DNA of 64,000 nt, taken from positions 31,412,289-31,476,288 of the forward strand of contig NC_054869.1 in the NCBI RefSeq assembly GCF_018320785.1. The letters run 5' to 3'. Source of the DNA: Cheilinus undulatus (taxonomy: Eukaryota > Chordata > Actinopteri > Labriformes > Labridae). Position 1 is the stretch's first letter. Each line of letters starts with the position of its first letter. Positions 1-10,548 of the stretch are shown one piece after another. The notes under the pieces are model-generated. The model had not been told where the DNA came from. It did not search any database and saw only the letters and a program-made list of their open reading frames with translations. The position numbers and the translations under genes are program-made.

Positions 1-1319
1 GATTTCTCTGGGAAAAATGTACATTAAATGAATAATGCCATTCTTATGATCTGAAAGACTGAATTCTGTTGAAAATTATAGGTGGTAATCTTCAGGGCAC
101 AGTCATATATGCACAAAAGAGCAATCAGAGACGTCGAGGCACAGTTCACTCGCACCTACTGTAGATCTTGTGTAATGGAGAGGGAACATGAAGCAAGACC
201 CAGTGAACCAGATAGCACATGAATAAGGAAGCAGGGAGACGGATGGAGCAGGGGCCCAAGTCCTCCCTCCCTCTCCTCTCATTTCCTAGGTTGCCGGTCG
301 GGAAGCATCCTTGGCTTTAATCAGGCTCACCTAAGCATATACCTTGGCGCTGCTGTGCCACAGTGATGGATGACCTGGAGAAATACCTGTAATGGGAGGC
401 TCCCTGAGAGAAGCTTTGTTTTTGGCAAAGCAGGCGCTCCCTCATAAAACAAAAAAGGATGTAGGTGTAAAAAAGCAACTGATGCAGACAACTGAGGAAA
501 GTACTTTTAAGCATTTTCTTCCTCTTAATTGATGCATCGCTCTTTGTGGCTTATTTGTATCAAAGGGGAATAATCAGCTTCATTGTCCAAACCTGGTGCC
601 TTGAGGTTGGTACACAGCTGAGAGGTGCAGCCTTTTTTCACAGTAGAAACGTGAAAGTCATTCTTTTTAGCCTCTGGACTGACATCATGTTGGGCTGATA
701 GAAAGATGTCTTCTTGCTCTGTCCTGAATGTTACATTTTGTTCTTTGAGAAACGCCAAAGGCTCAGTTTAATCTATTCACAGTCTTTCTCATGCTGTTGC
801 CTCGGAGGGGCAGAGGCTTCCACTGCACACAGAGCAGCTCTTGTAATTATAATAAATAATGTATGATTAATATGGCTGATTAAACAGTCTGGGAATCCTC
901 TCCCTGTGGGCATCAATACTTCTAGCAGAATAACAAAGATTACCTCAGAGCTTTCCGCTCGTGTCACCCTATTGTCTGATAAGGAGTGAGACAGCCGCTG
1001 CAGATCAAAGAACACCTTTATGCAATGTAGCTGCAGTGGTTCACTGAGTGTTGGCATGAGTACAAGGTGTGCAGTTTGGTGCTTCTCCACATTAAATTTT
1101 CAGTCAACTATGTGTGTGTGTTGCAGAGTGGAAGCTATGTACTTTGCATTTATTTGGTAAACTCCCTTTGAACTTCTGCAGCAGTCATACAGCAACCAAG
1201 GTAGGCTGGATTCATCCATGACTTTTCTCCTGCATGTTAGCAAAAAATGTACAAATTCCTTCAACATCTGTGCTTATATGAGCATTTATTTGATCACCCT
1301 AACCTTTTTATTGATTTCA
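1..1319. other. No recognised feature
   Basis: Open reading frames here are short and lack coding character. No transposon terminus or RNA gene was recognised. Confidence 0.5.
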
Positions 1320-1707
1320 TAAATCAATCACGGTCAACATGATGTGGATTTTTTGACAAAAATTACTTCAATGTCAAAATGAAAACAGATTTCTACAAAG
1401 TAATGTCAATTAAATAAAAATAATATGTGTTGTAAAAAAGGTAACCATAAATATTCACTCACTTCAAGTCAGCCTTTAGTAGATGCACCTTTGGCTGCAA
1501 TCACAGCACTGAGTCTGTCGATATCCCTCAATCAGGCTTGCACATCTGGACACTGCAATTTAAGTCCACTCCTCTTGGCAAAACTGCTCAAGCTCTGTCA
1601 GGTTGTGCAGGGACTGGGCATGAACAGCCCTTTTCAAGTCCAGCAACAAATTTTCTATCACAGGGAGGTCTGGGTTTTGACTCCGCCACATCAGAACCTT
1701 CACTTTG

Positions 1708-1961
1708 TTACCTCCGCCATGGAGGTTATGTGATTGGCAGGGTTTGTTAGTTAGTTAGTTTGTTAGCAACATAACTCAAAAGGTTCTGGATGGATTTTGA
1801 TGAAATTTTCAGGAAATGTCAGAAATGGCATAAGGAAGAACTGACTAGATTTTGGGAGTGATCTGGATCACTGTCTGGATCCAGGATTTTTTTAAAGGAT
1901 TCTTTACTATTGGGAGATAGGGCTAATGGCGGAGGTCTTTGCTCTCCGAGTGCTTTTCTAG
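1708..1961 (+). mobile_element. Short Helitron-like insertion in Tc1
   Basis: The ~254 bp insert interrupts the Tc1 sequence between cactttg and ttgtcttt. It starts TTACCTCCGCCATGGAGG, a small palindrome, and ends GAGTGCTTTTCTAG. A CTAG end preceded by a short GC hairpin (gctc-tcc-gagtgc, here imperfect) and the lack of a clear target duplication are the hallmarks of non-autonomous Helitrons. A GTT duplication is an alternative reading, which would point to another class. No coding capacity. Confidence 0.4.
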
Positions 1962-2008
1962 TTGTCTTTAAAACATTTCAGTGTAGTTTTATGCTTCAGG
2001 TCATTGTC

Positions 2009-2556
2009 TATGGAGTTATATTTGTTGCAAAAGTATTTGCAAATGCGTACAAAATCTGTGCACAAATCCACAAATGCGTGCACAAATCCACAAATGTGTG
2101 CACAGATCTGCAAATGCGTGCACAAATCCACAAGTGCGTGTACAGATCTGTAAATCCATGTAAAGATTTGCAAATGTGTGCAAAGTTTTGAAAATTTGTA
2201 CAAAGATCCACAAATGCATGCACTAATCTGCAAATATGTAGACCAATTTGTAATTGTGGACTTATTTCATTTTGGTTCAGAATCTGCCTCTCAATTGGCT
2301 GTCATACACATGTGACTTTTGCAACACCTGTACCGTACACAATTTGTACTGAGATCTGTAAACATGTGCTTGGATCTGTAAGCGTAGAGTCTGGGTCTTT
2401 GCCCTCAGTGAAGGCTCACAGGCAAGGCTACCTTTCTCATCAGATAGGCTTCACACAGGAGGCAGCGGTCAAGACTTAGTCTGTGCAGATCTTAGTACAC
2501 ATTTGCAAATCTTTGTACGCATTTGCAAATACTTTTGCAACAAATATAGCTCCATA
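2009..2556. mobile_element. Foldback element with long inverted repeats
   Basis: A 548 bp insert in the Tc1 copy has near-perfect inverted termini of about 44 bp starting TATGGAGTTATATTT and ending in its complement. ATTGTC is duplicated at both sides (2003-2008 and 2557-2562). Inside, both arms continue into degenerate ~20 bp tandem repeats of the type aaatccacaaatgcgtgcac (about 2035-2250, and again at 2485-2535 inverted). There is no transposase; the ORFs across it are translations of the repeat. The duplication length (6, possibly 8-9 with mismatches) suggests a MULE- or hAT-mobilised foldback. Confidence 0.65.
2035..2250. repeat. Degenerate 20-bp tandem array
   Basis: About ten diverged copies of a unit close to aaatccacaaatgcgtgcac lie in the left arm of the foldback element. 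The unit alternates between ...aaatcc/gatctg... forms, so each half-unit is itself a weak repeat of caaatgygtgcac. Confidence 0.7.
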
Positions 2557-2668
2557 ATTGTCTTGCTGGAAAATAAATAAATCTTCCTAAAGTGCAGTTC
2601 TCTTGCAGACTGAAAAAGATTCTCCTCCAGGATCTTCCTATATTTTGCCACATTCATTTTACCCTCTA

Positions 2669-5164
2669 CACTGTAAAATCCAATTAGTTAACCTTACTTT
2701 AAAAAAATCATGCAAACTGATTGCCTTGAAAAAACCAAGTAACTTTAACTATAAGACCATAGTAGAGTAAAATAGAGATTTTTGGGTTTAACTTGAAAAG
2801 GCTTTAAAAGTAAAGAACAATTGCACTTCAGTTCAAATAACTAAAAATACTTTGTGCAGCGTACTCAGGTAAGGAAGTCATTAGTGCTCAAGGTTTAGTA
2901 CAGACTACTAGGAATTGCAATTTCAAACAAATAAATAATTTTAAGTGCTACAAACTCTGTATTCCAAATAGCTCATTTATTTAATTTCAGATTACTCAAA
3001 CCCTATTCACAGCAACTTGGGATTTCTCCGTTGTTTGTACTAGGAACAGCAAACCGATTGCCTTAGAAATATCAAGTAAATGTCACTAATACAACTCAAG
3101 TGCTGCATCCATTATGCATCAGACAGACACTACCTTTCACTTAATGACAGTTCACATAAAAAAGGAGAAATGCAGAAGATCAATTTAACATATTGTTTTA
3201 TTTCCCCTTTTGTGAACTGTGATAAACAATTCAGTCCCGATTACTGTATCAGGAGTATTACAGTACAAGGCAAAAATAGGTTTGATTTGGGATCAACTGT
3301 AGCTCTTTTTCAAAACAAACTGGAGGAGAGTCACAAGAGGGTTTGTAACAGTTACAGCCCAGATTCAGTGTAACTGCCTTTTAGCTGAAATGTAGTTAAC
3401 CAACCGGTTGAAACCTTAGCCAAATATCACCACTTCTGCATAGTGAAATGCATTTTAACTCAGCAGAAAATTTTTGAGTGACAGCAGCTTTGGGGGGAGT
3501 TTGTTTCTGTCCCAAGCCAAGCATCACTTTCTGGATGAATCCAAATGTGTTTTTCATGGCTTTGGGATAGTCCAAGTGCAGTGCATATGACAGTCCAGGC
3601 AGGAGGCAAAGTTCCTGAGGTAGGTTTCTGAGATCTTCCATTAAAATACTTCCCCCAATGATGACGGCTGGCAGTGCTGGGTGAAACTGGAGAGTCTTGG
3701 AAGGCTGTGTAGCATCTTAATGGATTACGGTCAGCATCCCAACAGATACTTGTGCCCAGGTCTCATCACTGTCCAAATCCTGTACAAAGCCAGACAACAA
3801 GCCATGACAAAAGGATAATGGGGCTGTTTCAACCGAAGCCAAGGGCAGAAAGTAACAAATTATTTCGGCTTTTAAGGCAGTTGTTTAAATAAGTAATTCT
3901 ACTTTTTCCCCAACTATTTTCTGTGAAAAGTTGCTTTTCACTTTCACTACAGTTTGCACAGAATCAGTTACTGAGTCAAAAATAACATTCAGCCCTATTC
4001 ACAGGATTAGCATTACCTGTGGATAACTTGGGAAAATTGCAGCAGACGTCTGTCTTTTTAATCCTGTGATGACTGACAATGTCTGTAATTTATTGAAAAA
4101 TTTTTTGCAGGGCAAATCACTCACCATTTTTTTCACTATACAGTATGGAGGTATGTTCATAAATAAGCTAATTATCCTAAGATCCAGATGTCATTTTTAA
4201 CATGTTAATTGCCGTTGTAATGCAAACAGATTGTGCGTATTATTAAAGAGACAATATTTTCTTGAGGCAAAGTAACAAATGTAATTTGTAACTTTCATAA
4301 GCCATCATTAGTCTCTCATAAGAGGTTACTATGGCCCAACATTTTTTTTAATCCTTTTTCTACCTCTGAACCTGTGCCATTCAATTGAAGGGCCTGTTTC
4401 TAACTTGCTCTGCACCATAGCTGAGCCCCTACTCTGTCTTCTTGATTTCTTCTGCAGCAGTCATATAAAACAATCAGCCTAGAGCTTTATTTTAACAGCT
4501 CGTTTCACTATAAAAAACTTCACAGGTCTAGAGTAATCTGCACCTTGTGTCAAACAAAAATCAAAACATCACCAAAATTTGAGCCCCTGTTCACGCACTT
4601 GGCACACAAGTGCAGCCAGCTGTGCTTTGTTTCAATGAGTGGCCATTTTAACAAGTGACTCAATCTGAATGGATCTAGGATTACTCTTGCTTTTCATAAT
4701 AACGTGGAAAAAACCCCGAAAACAAAACTGTCTTGAAAAACTGTTCTTTTGTGTAGAAGTCATGATAAAGGTTTTCAACAGCTGTATCAATTATGACAAC
4801 CATAAACACATTTATCTGAAAGTTGCCAGTTGAAAAGGTAACCAATCAAACACTGCATCCATATTTGTAGCCTTTGCCCAATTATGATTAAGGTTACACA
4901 TTTTGAATCTTGCATACCATGCATAACTTCAGGATCTTAAATTGATTGCCCTGTTTTCCCATTTATTGCTCTGTAACCACTGATGTAGCACAAAATTGTT
5001 ATTATTATAAAGTGTGTGACATTGACCTCTGTCAAAGCTGTTCTACTTGAGCATACTGAATGCATAGTGGTACTCAATGAAACTTAGTAAGACATACACA
5101 TTTTGGAAAATTAGTTACTTCAACTTACTTATCTGAGTTTGGATTGCTATTGGATTTTACAGTG
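2669..5164 (-). mobile_element. TA-flanked DNA transposon with CACTGTAAAATCC ends
   Basis: This 2,496 bp insert interrupts the Tc1 copy at a TA, which is duplicated (2667-2668 and 5165-5166). Termini are inverted: CACTGTAAAATCCAAT at the left and the same on the minus strand at the right. Subterminal sequence repeats internally: gattgcctt...aagtaa occurs near 2720 and again near 3055. It carries a minus-strand exon of a SAMD3-like protein (3396-3779) and no recognisable transposase, so it is either non-autonomous or belongs to a class whose transposase I cannot see. Confidence 0.7.
3396..3779 (-). pseudogene. SAMD3-like C-terminal exon inside a transposon
   Basis: On the minus strand a TTTGTACAG acceptor precedes GAT at 3779. 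The frame then reads DLDSDETWAQVSVGMLTVIH, hits TAA at 3717-3719, and continues in the same frame through FHPALPAVIIGGSILMEDL and CLLPGLSYALHLDYPKAMKN to a stop at 3396. This matches, from memory of the family, the C-terminal module of the multi-copy teleost proteins annotated as sterile alpha motif domain-containing protein 3-like (pattern: GxLTVI, then an HP-P hydrophobic block, then LxYALHLDYPKxMxNTFxFIQxVMLGLG). Only this last exon is recognisable. One in-frame stop indicates decay. The SAMD3-like name is recognition, not a search result; function is unknown. Confidence 0.55.
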
Positions 5165-5670
5165 TACCTTTACAAGCCTTTCAGGGTCTGCCAAGAAGCA
5201 TCCCCACAGCATGATGCTGCCACCACTGTGCTTCACAGCGGGGATGTTGTGTTTGTGGTGATGTGCAGTGTTTGGTGTCTGCCAAACACAGCGTGATGGC
5301 AAAAAAGCTGCATTTTGGTCTCATCAGACCAAAGAATTTTTTTTCCACTTGACCATGGAGTCTCCCACAGGCCTTTTGGCAAACTCTAGTGGAGATTTAA
5401 TCAAAGTTTTCTTCAACAGTGGCTTTCTCTTTGCCAATCTCCTATGAAGCTTTGACTGGTGAAGTTGTTGTATGCAGTCTCAGTAGTCATAGGTGTCTTG
5501 GTGGCCTTTCTCACTAGTCTCTTTCTTGCACGGTCACTCAGTTTGTGAGGACAGCGTGATCTAGGAAGTTTTACACGTGTGCCATTTTCCTGACTTCTAC
5601 TTTTCAATAACCTTTTCTCTGTATTGCTTGGGGTGTTCTTTTGTCTTCAGAGCGAAATGGTATATTTCTA

Positions 5671-8651
5671 AACCTTATTCCATTTAAGATCCTTGACAGT
5701 GGGAGTGCTGCTATGAAGAGCCTGATTTATTGCATTCACACAAAAACACAAAATCAATTTATTTGAACATGTTTGGCAATAAAATCAAAGTCTGGCTCTG
5801 TAATAGATGCAGTTTTTTTAAAAGCTTCTTTAAAGTTTTATACAAAGTATTAAACAGAAATTAATAATGACATCATGACAACCTGATCTCTTCAGATGTA
5901 TTAGTGTTTCAGTTCCAGTGTTGTATAGATAAATTAATATATTTAAACAAATGTAAACACCGTTTTTTAAAGCTCCATCAAGAAACTCTTATTTAATTTA
6001 GGGCACCCCCTGTGCATAAAGCATCAGACCATATTTCATTACTGATCCAGTCCTTTACATGCATATGTCTTCTGGCAAATAATTGTCATCCTGTTCTCTT
6101 TCACCTGTCATTAGTCACTCATCAGAAATATTTGCTGCACAACATGTGAAGAAAAGCATATTTTTCTGTAGCATGCTCATCTGACACTAAACAACGGGAA
6201 CATTTACAGGCATTTAACCTGAGCATAAAATAGCCCATCTGTACACTGGTGGTCTGTATGCTTTTGTGGGTCATATAGACGCCTTGGTATTCATTACCAG
6301 CTAGCCTCCTCACAGGTGCTTCAAGGAATTCTAAGCCTAACATTTGTTTTTTTGTTTCTTGTTGCTATAATCCATTTAAAATAGGGACAGTTGATTCTAT
6401 GTTATTTTCGGAGTATTTCTGGCGGTCCCTAGCATGAAGTCTACCGTACATAAATTGCGCAGTGTTTTGCATCGACACTCATGTACAAGTTAAAAAATAA
6501 AGGTATTTGACTGTAACATTGTGGCAGCGGACAGAGAGGAGTGTATTCACTGTGGTCTCTTCTGATTTGCACTGATGTGGCAGCTGTAGGGAACACGTCT
6601 CATCTCATTGGTTTTCACATGAAAGAGTAGGAATAAAATGAGAGTATCCATGCTTCTGCTGCAAAGATTGCTAAAACTATCTCTAGCCAGACAGTGCTTT
6701 AGACACACAATGCTGAATAACCTGATCTCCCTGCTTTGAGAATTAATACAATGCTTTCTATTTGATTTAAAACAATGTGATTTAATTTGAGCTTTAAATT
6801 CTTACAACATGACAAAAATGTTCCATATCTGCTGCCTTTTATCCACTTTGCAGTCACTCACCACCACTCGTGTCTCAGAAATGGCACTAGAAATCCTTTT
6901 TATTCCCTCAATGTTAAAAACACCTGTTGGAGAATTGCATTTAGCCACAGCACTCTGCAATCCCCCCACCCCCCACAGTCTCCAATCCACCCTTGAGCCT
7001 CACCTTCTCCTCTGCTCCCCACACAAGCCTTCTCCTGGTGCCTCCAACACATCATGATTACCTGTGCAGATAGAACATTTCAGCCTTCATTTCTCTTTTT
7101 TTTTTTCTTTTCAGGACTTGTGGAGTGCACTTCTCTAAGGACCATGACATTCTGGCTTCAATATCAGAGAATGACAAATCACACATCCCCTGCCCCAGCT
7201 GATGGAGACTGAACTAAAACTTTTTTGCTATAAATTCTTTTTAAATGTCAAGTTTGCAAAGACCTGAGACAAGGTCAGGGTGGTTGTCCACGAGTAATCC
7301 CCAGATGTATGAAAAGAAAATGCTATTACAAACTCAACTGCTTTTTAGGAACAAGCTCTGTCCATGCACTTTGGCTAATACACCTGATGGGACAACTACC
7401 CCAGGCGGTCAAGCGAGAGTAAGACTGGCGTGACTCTAATTCAACTGCCAATGTCTTTGACAGACACTGACCTTTTCAGGACGAAGGTCCTTAACTGCTA
7501 TTACAGCATTTCTGGGGTAATAGAAGTCATTTAGCCTAATGTCTGGCACAGGCACTCACAGAATCCAATAAAGCAGAGGGTTACAGGCTGTCCATTCAAG
7601 TCTACAACACAGCACTCCAAGAACATTTGCTAAGTGCTGTTATCTTGTAGGTCTCCTGAAAACTCAAAGTGATCTGACAGCCCAAAATGGGAAAAAAAGC
7701 TATTTGATTTATTACAAGAGAGCCTTAAATCTATTAAAGGCTCTGAAAGAAACTCCTATGGTTGTTGTTCTGTTATCAGATAGTGAAGAGAAACTTAGTG
7801 CCAAGCAAAGCATGCACTTCAGATTCATAGTAAAAACCCTGTGTTGTTCCCCCTATCAGAGAGAAGAGTAAATCTATCTTTTCATTTCTTTTTGTAGTCC
7901 AAGCTGTACTGATCATCATTGCTAGGCTCTGGTGCGTGTGCAGAGGAAACAGTCATGTAGACAAAAAAGCAGAGTGCAGCCCACCTATTGATATCCTGGC
8001 TCTCACTGGTGGTTGTGCCAAATCTGTCTGACGCTGTGTCACAAAAACCAATGAGTGTTTAGTTAGTGATGAATTTATGTTATTTTTGATTTATTGCAAT
8101 CGCAATCTTGATTTTGATTAAAAGAGAACTTAGGACAAAGTTTTATTTCAAAGGATGATCTCTGTTGTTAGGAACGGCCTCAAAACAAAAGGGAAAGCAG
8201 GGGATGATGGTAAGAGAGCAGCTGTCCTTGTTTGAACTGCATTGCATTGGACAGCTTATACTTTCATCAAAAATTTTAATGTGAGAAGTTAGACTACAAT
8301 CCTTGTATCAAAGGAGGCAAAAGGCAGTAGACTTCCCCTTCTCTGTTTGTCCTAAGAGTCTGTATCAGACACCACTCACAGCTATAACAAGGGGAGTGGT
8401 TTTATCCATAAAAACTCTCATAAGGCAGTTGTTTACAGATAAAAAATGCAGATGTAGTCAGCAAAATAAGGCAAGAGGCCCATCATGGTGTAGTACAACT
8501 GACACTTGTGGCTCTAAACTGTCTGCCTGCAATGACATAAATGTTATTGTTTGTCTGGTGGCTTAAAAAAGAGAGTTGTAACATAGTAGCATAGCAGACA
8601 GATGCTTCCTCCATTCAGATTTAAGATTTTTTGTATTTAAGAGTATCGTAA
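5671..8651. other. No recognised feature
   Basis: AT-rich sequence with short ORFs only. A C-rich stretch at 6961-7020 and a pyrimidine tract at 7095-7115 are simple-sequence. No gene or transposon terminus recognised. Confidence 0.45.
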
Positions 8652-9013
8652 TAGAGTGGTGCAGGAATGAGTCCTAAAACGCGGAAGTGATTTAGCATTT
8701 TAGCACTTCCGGTTCCCTCGTCTGAAAGTCTATTGGATTTTTGACTGAGCTTTCGGTTAAATGCCTGAAATGAGGTCTGCGGGGAACACAAGCTCAAGAG
8801 AGTTTAACGTTTTAGCCTACAACATGAAATATATTCAAGAAATAGTGAACATCTGTACACTGAGGTATCTGACTGAACTATGATAAAACACATTAATGTT
8901 GGTGTTATAGCTGAAATTTGCACCAAACTGATAAAAAATCTGGATTCTACAGCTTTTAATTAGCTCAAACGGACATCTGCTTTGAAAAATCTTTTCTGAA
9001 AAGTCCGGGCTTA

Positions 9014-9054
9014 TGTGATGTAGAATCCTACCATCGGTAGGTTTCTACATCACA
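9014..9054. other. Near-perfect hairpin
   Basis: TGTGATGTAGAATCCTACC, a 3-base ATC loop, then its complement with one T-T mismatch: 18 of 19 pairs. It lies in the helicase-carrying transposon just upstream of TATAAAA. Confidence 0.8.
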
Positions 9055-9061
9055 AACTCTA

Positions 9062-9068
9062 TATAAAA
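9062..9068 (+). promoter_or_regulatory. TATA-like box
   Basis: TATAAAA eight bases after the hairpin. It is about 600 bp upstream of the helicase-like ATG at 9666, so a direct role for that ATG would require a long leader or another start site. Confidence 0.25.
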
Positions 9069-9479
9069 GGTATGTTACCACCTCTAACTGACTTTCCCTT
9101 TCAGAGACCACTCCCATCCTCTCCTGCACCTGCATTGCCTCGGCCCTGAGAGCTCCGGCTATAGTAACGCCGCTGCTGGAGCCAATGGACCGAACAGGTA
9201 GTGCTCAGAACCACCACGGTCAACCACCACACTATAGCCTGCTTTAGGGTAGTCTGGAGGGGAAAAATCCTCCACCTCAAAAGATCACTGTGAGGCAGCA
9301 GGGCTGTGGGACTCTGTGTCTCTCTCTGACTAGGGGACGTCGCTGTCACTCCCGCCTCATCTGGAAAACCTTGTCCTTTTCCCCTCCCTCCTCTCAGTAC
9401 CAAACTGCTGACTTTCTGTGCATTTTTTTGAATTACGGAGGTGGGCAGAGATAGCTCTGAGCTGGCAGTTCACTTACAC

Positions 9480-9665
9480 TTTAACCTTGCAAAGCAGATG
9501 GATACACCCGTTTCCGTGTTTCTCACTGGGGAATCCATCTTGCAAAGCTCTCGTCTGAACCGTTTGGGCCCGGTCAGAAAGTGACAGGACCAATCAGCGA
9601 CAAGGGGCAGTACTTTCAGGCAGGGGAGTGAAGTAAGCAAGCAGCAACAAGAGGCCGGTGCAATT
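9480..9665 (+). promoter_or_regulatory. Repeated promoter-like segment before helicase ATG
   Basis: The ~185 bp in front of the ATG at 9666 is repeated, inverted, at 18164-18355. Shared blocks include caccc-gttt-cactgggaatcc, gtttgggcccggtcagaaagtgacaggaccaatcag and gaggccggtgcaattATGGC. A CCAAT motif (ggaccaatcag, 9586-9596) and higher GC than the flanks suggest a Pol II promoter. Conservation across copies could simply reflect shared transposon sequence. Confidence 0.4.
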
Positions 9666-9758
9666 ATGGCAGAAAAGATTGGCGAGGATGCTGCTAAAGC
9701 ACCAGCTTTATCAGAACTTGAGGACATTTCTTCGTTAAAAGAAACACAAAGAACAGCG
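9666..9758 (+). pseudogene. RecQ-like helicase first exon (fragment)
   Basis: ATG at 9666 opens exactly 31 codons: an acidic start MAEKIGEDAAKAPALSELED, then ISSLKETQRTA, followed by a consensus donor GCG-GTGAGT at 9758-9760. LKETQRTA corresponds to the motif 0 region of RecQ-type SF2 helicases (LKxxQxxAI). Related copies at 41.3-42.0 kb continue through KAFHGxxDVFALLPT, the Walker A region, which supports the identification. The rest of the helicase is absent here. It is either the first exon of a helicase encoded by the parent transposon or a captured host exon; I favour the former. Confidence 0.45.
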
Positions 9759-10548
9759 GTGAGTTGTTTTCTTTTCAAAAATGACATAAGTCGTGTACTG
9801 ACATGTCTACAGTCGCCATGGTTTACGTTATTCCTCGGTAGCTGCGAACACGCACCTTGGTCGCCGGTGTTTTGTTGCTCTGATTGGCCCGTAAAGATGT
9901 GACAGACAGAACATTCATCCAATCACACTCACAGAGTTTTTTTTCAAAACCTCTGCCCTTTCCCAAACGCTTAGTATTGAAGGTTTTCGTGTCAGGTTAA
10001 AAATACGTCTGAAATGTGTCCCACCTTTGAATTGTGTATCTATTCATGTCTTAACAAAGGCGGTTGCTAAAAGACAGCTAACAAGGACTACAGCGTTTGT
10101 CGGGAAGACTATACGTCATCATCTAAAGCACAGCAACTAAGCCTGCTGTTCATTTGTATCCGCAGTGATGACATTACATTCAGTTATCCGTGTTGTAGTT
10201 CAATATAGCATGATGTTAGCTTTTTACTTTCGTCAGTCAGATTAACGAATCAGATGTGATGCTTATATTATCAATTTATGAAGATTATCTTTATGAACAA
10301 AACATTTAAATTTCATACACTTTTATTGGACACAGATCTTATTTTCAGCAATAATACAAAAACCCATTAAAAAATTCCTTAGGCTTGAAGCCGAGGGAAC
10401 CCATGTGACGCTAACTTCTGGGTTTGTCTACAAAATTACATCACGACTGCACCACTCTATTCTCTTGCCTGGGTAAGGCTTTGGCAGACACACCCACACC
10501 ATCCTAGAGCAGATATTACTGTCTCATTTTCTTGACCTTGAAGCTTAA

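Larger units (their letters stand above)
1320..5670 (-). mobile_element. Tc1-like transposon copy, split by three insertions
   Basis: The copy survives in four pieces: about 1320-1707, 1962-2008, 2557-2668 and 5165-5670. Reading on the minus strand they give the usual teleost Tc1 transposase in reverse order: a C-terminal AVIAAKG-like end near 1495, the C-terminal domain near 1600, the central catalytic region ([16 protein letters not shown], complement of 5195-5225) and N-terminal HTH parts near 5450-5560. The pieces align end to end once the insertions at 1708-1961, 2009-2556 and 2669-5164 are removed. Many stops and indels make it inactive. Outer ends are approximate because both terminal repeats are eroded. 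Confidence 0.75.
8652..10459 (+). mobile_element. Transposon carrying a helicase-like first exon
   Basis: The 1,808 bp unit begins TAGAGTGGTGCAG and ends with the exact complement CTGCACCACTCTA (13 bp, possibly 11 bp plus a TA target duplication). Its left and right subterminal regions match, inverted, those of the shorter unit at 21442-22063, which defines a family. Internally it has a 19-bp-stem hairpin (9014-9054), a TATA-like site, a GC-richer promoter-like block with a CCAAT motif, and an ATG-initiated exon at 9666. No transposase or remaining helicase exons are present, so it is likely an internal deletion of a larger element. Confidence 0.65.

Noticed and set aside
1958..2233. Several overlapping ORFs with repeated CIC/CVHKST-type residues on both strands
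   Set aside because: They are translations of the 20-bp tandem array in the foldback element; all frames are open because the repeat lacks stops.
2035..2250. Regular ~20 bp repeats that could suggest a CRISPR-like array
   Set aside because: Units are contiguous and diverged with no unique spacers, and the context is a eukaryotic transposon.
9470..9922. 150-codon minus-strand ORF opposite the helicase-like exon
   Set aside because: It is antisense to a promoter and exon with better support, and has no motif or repeat-copy conservation of its frame.
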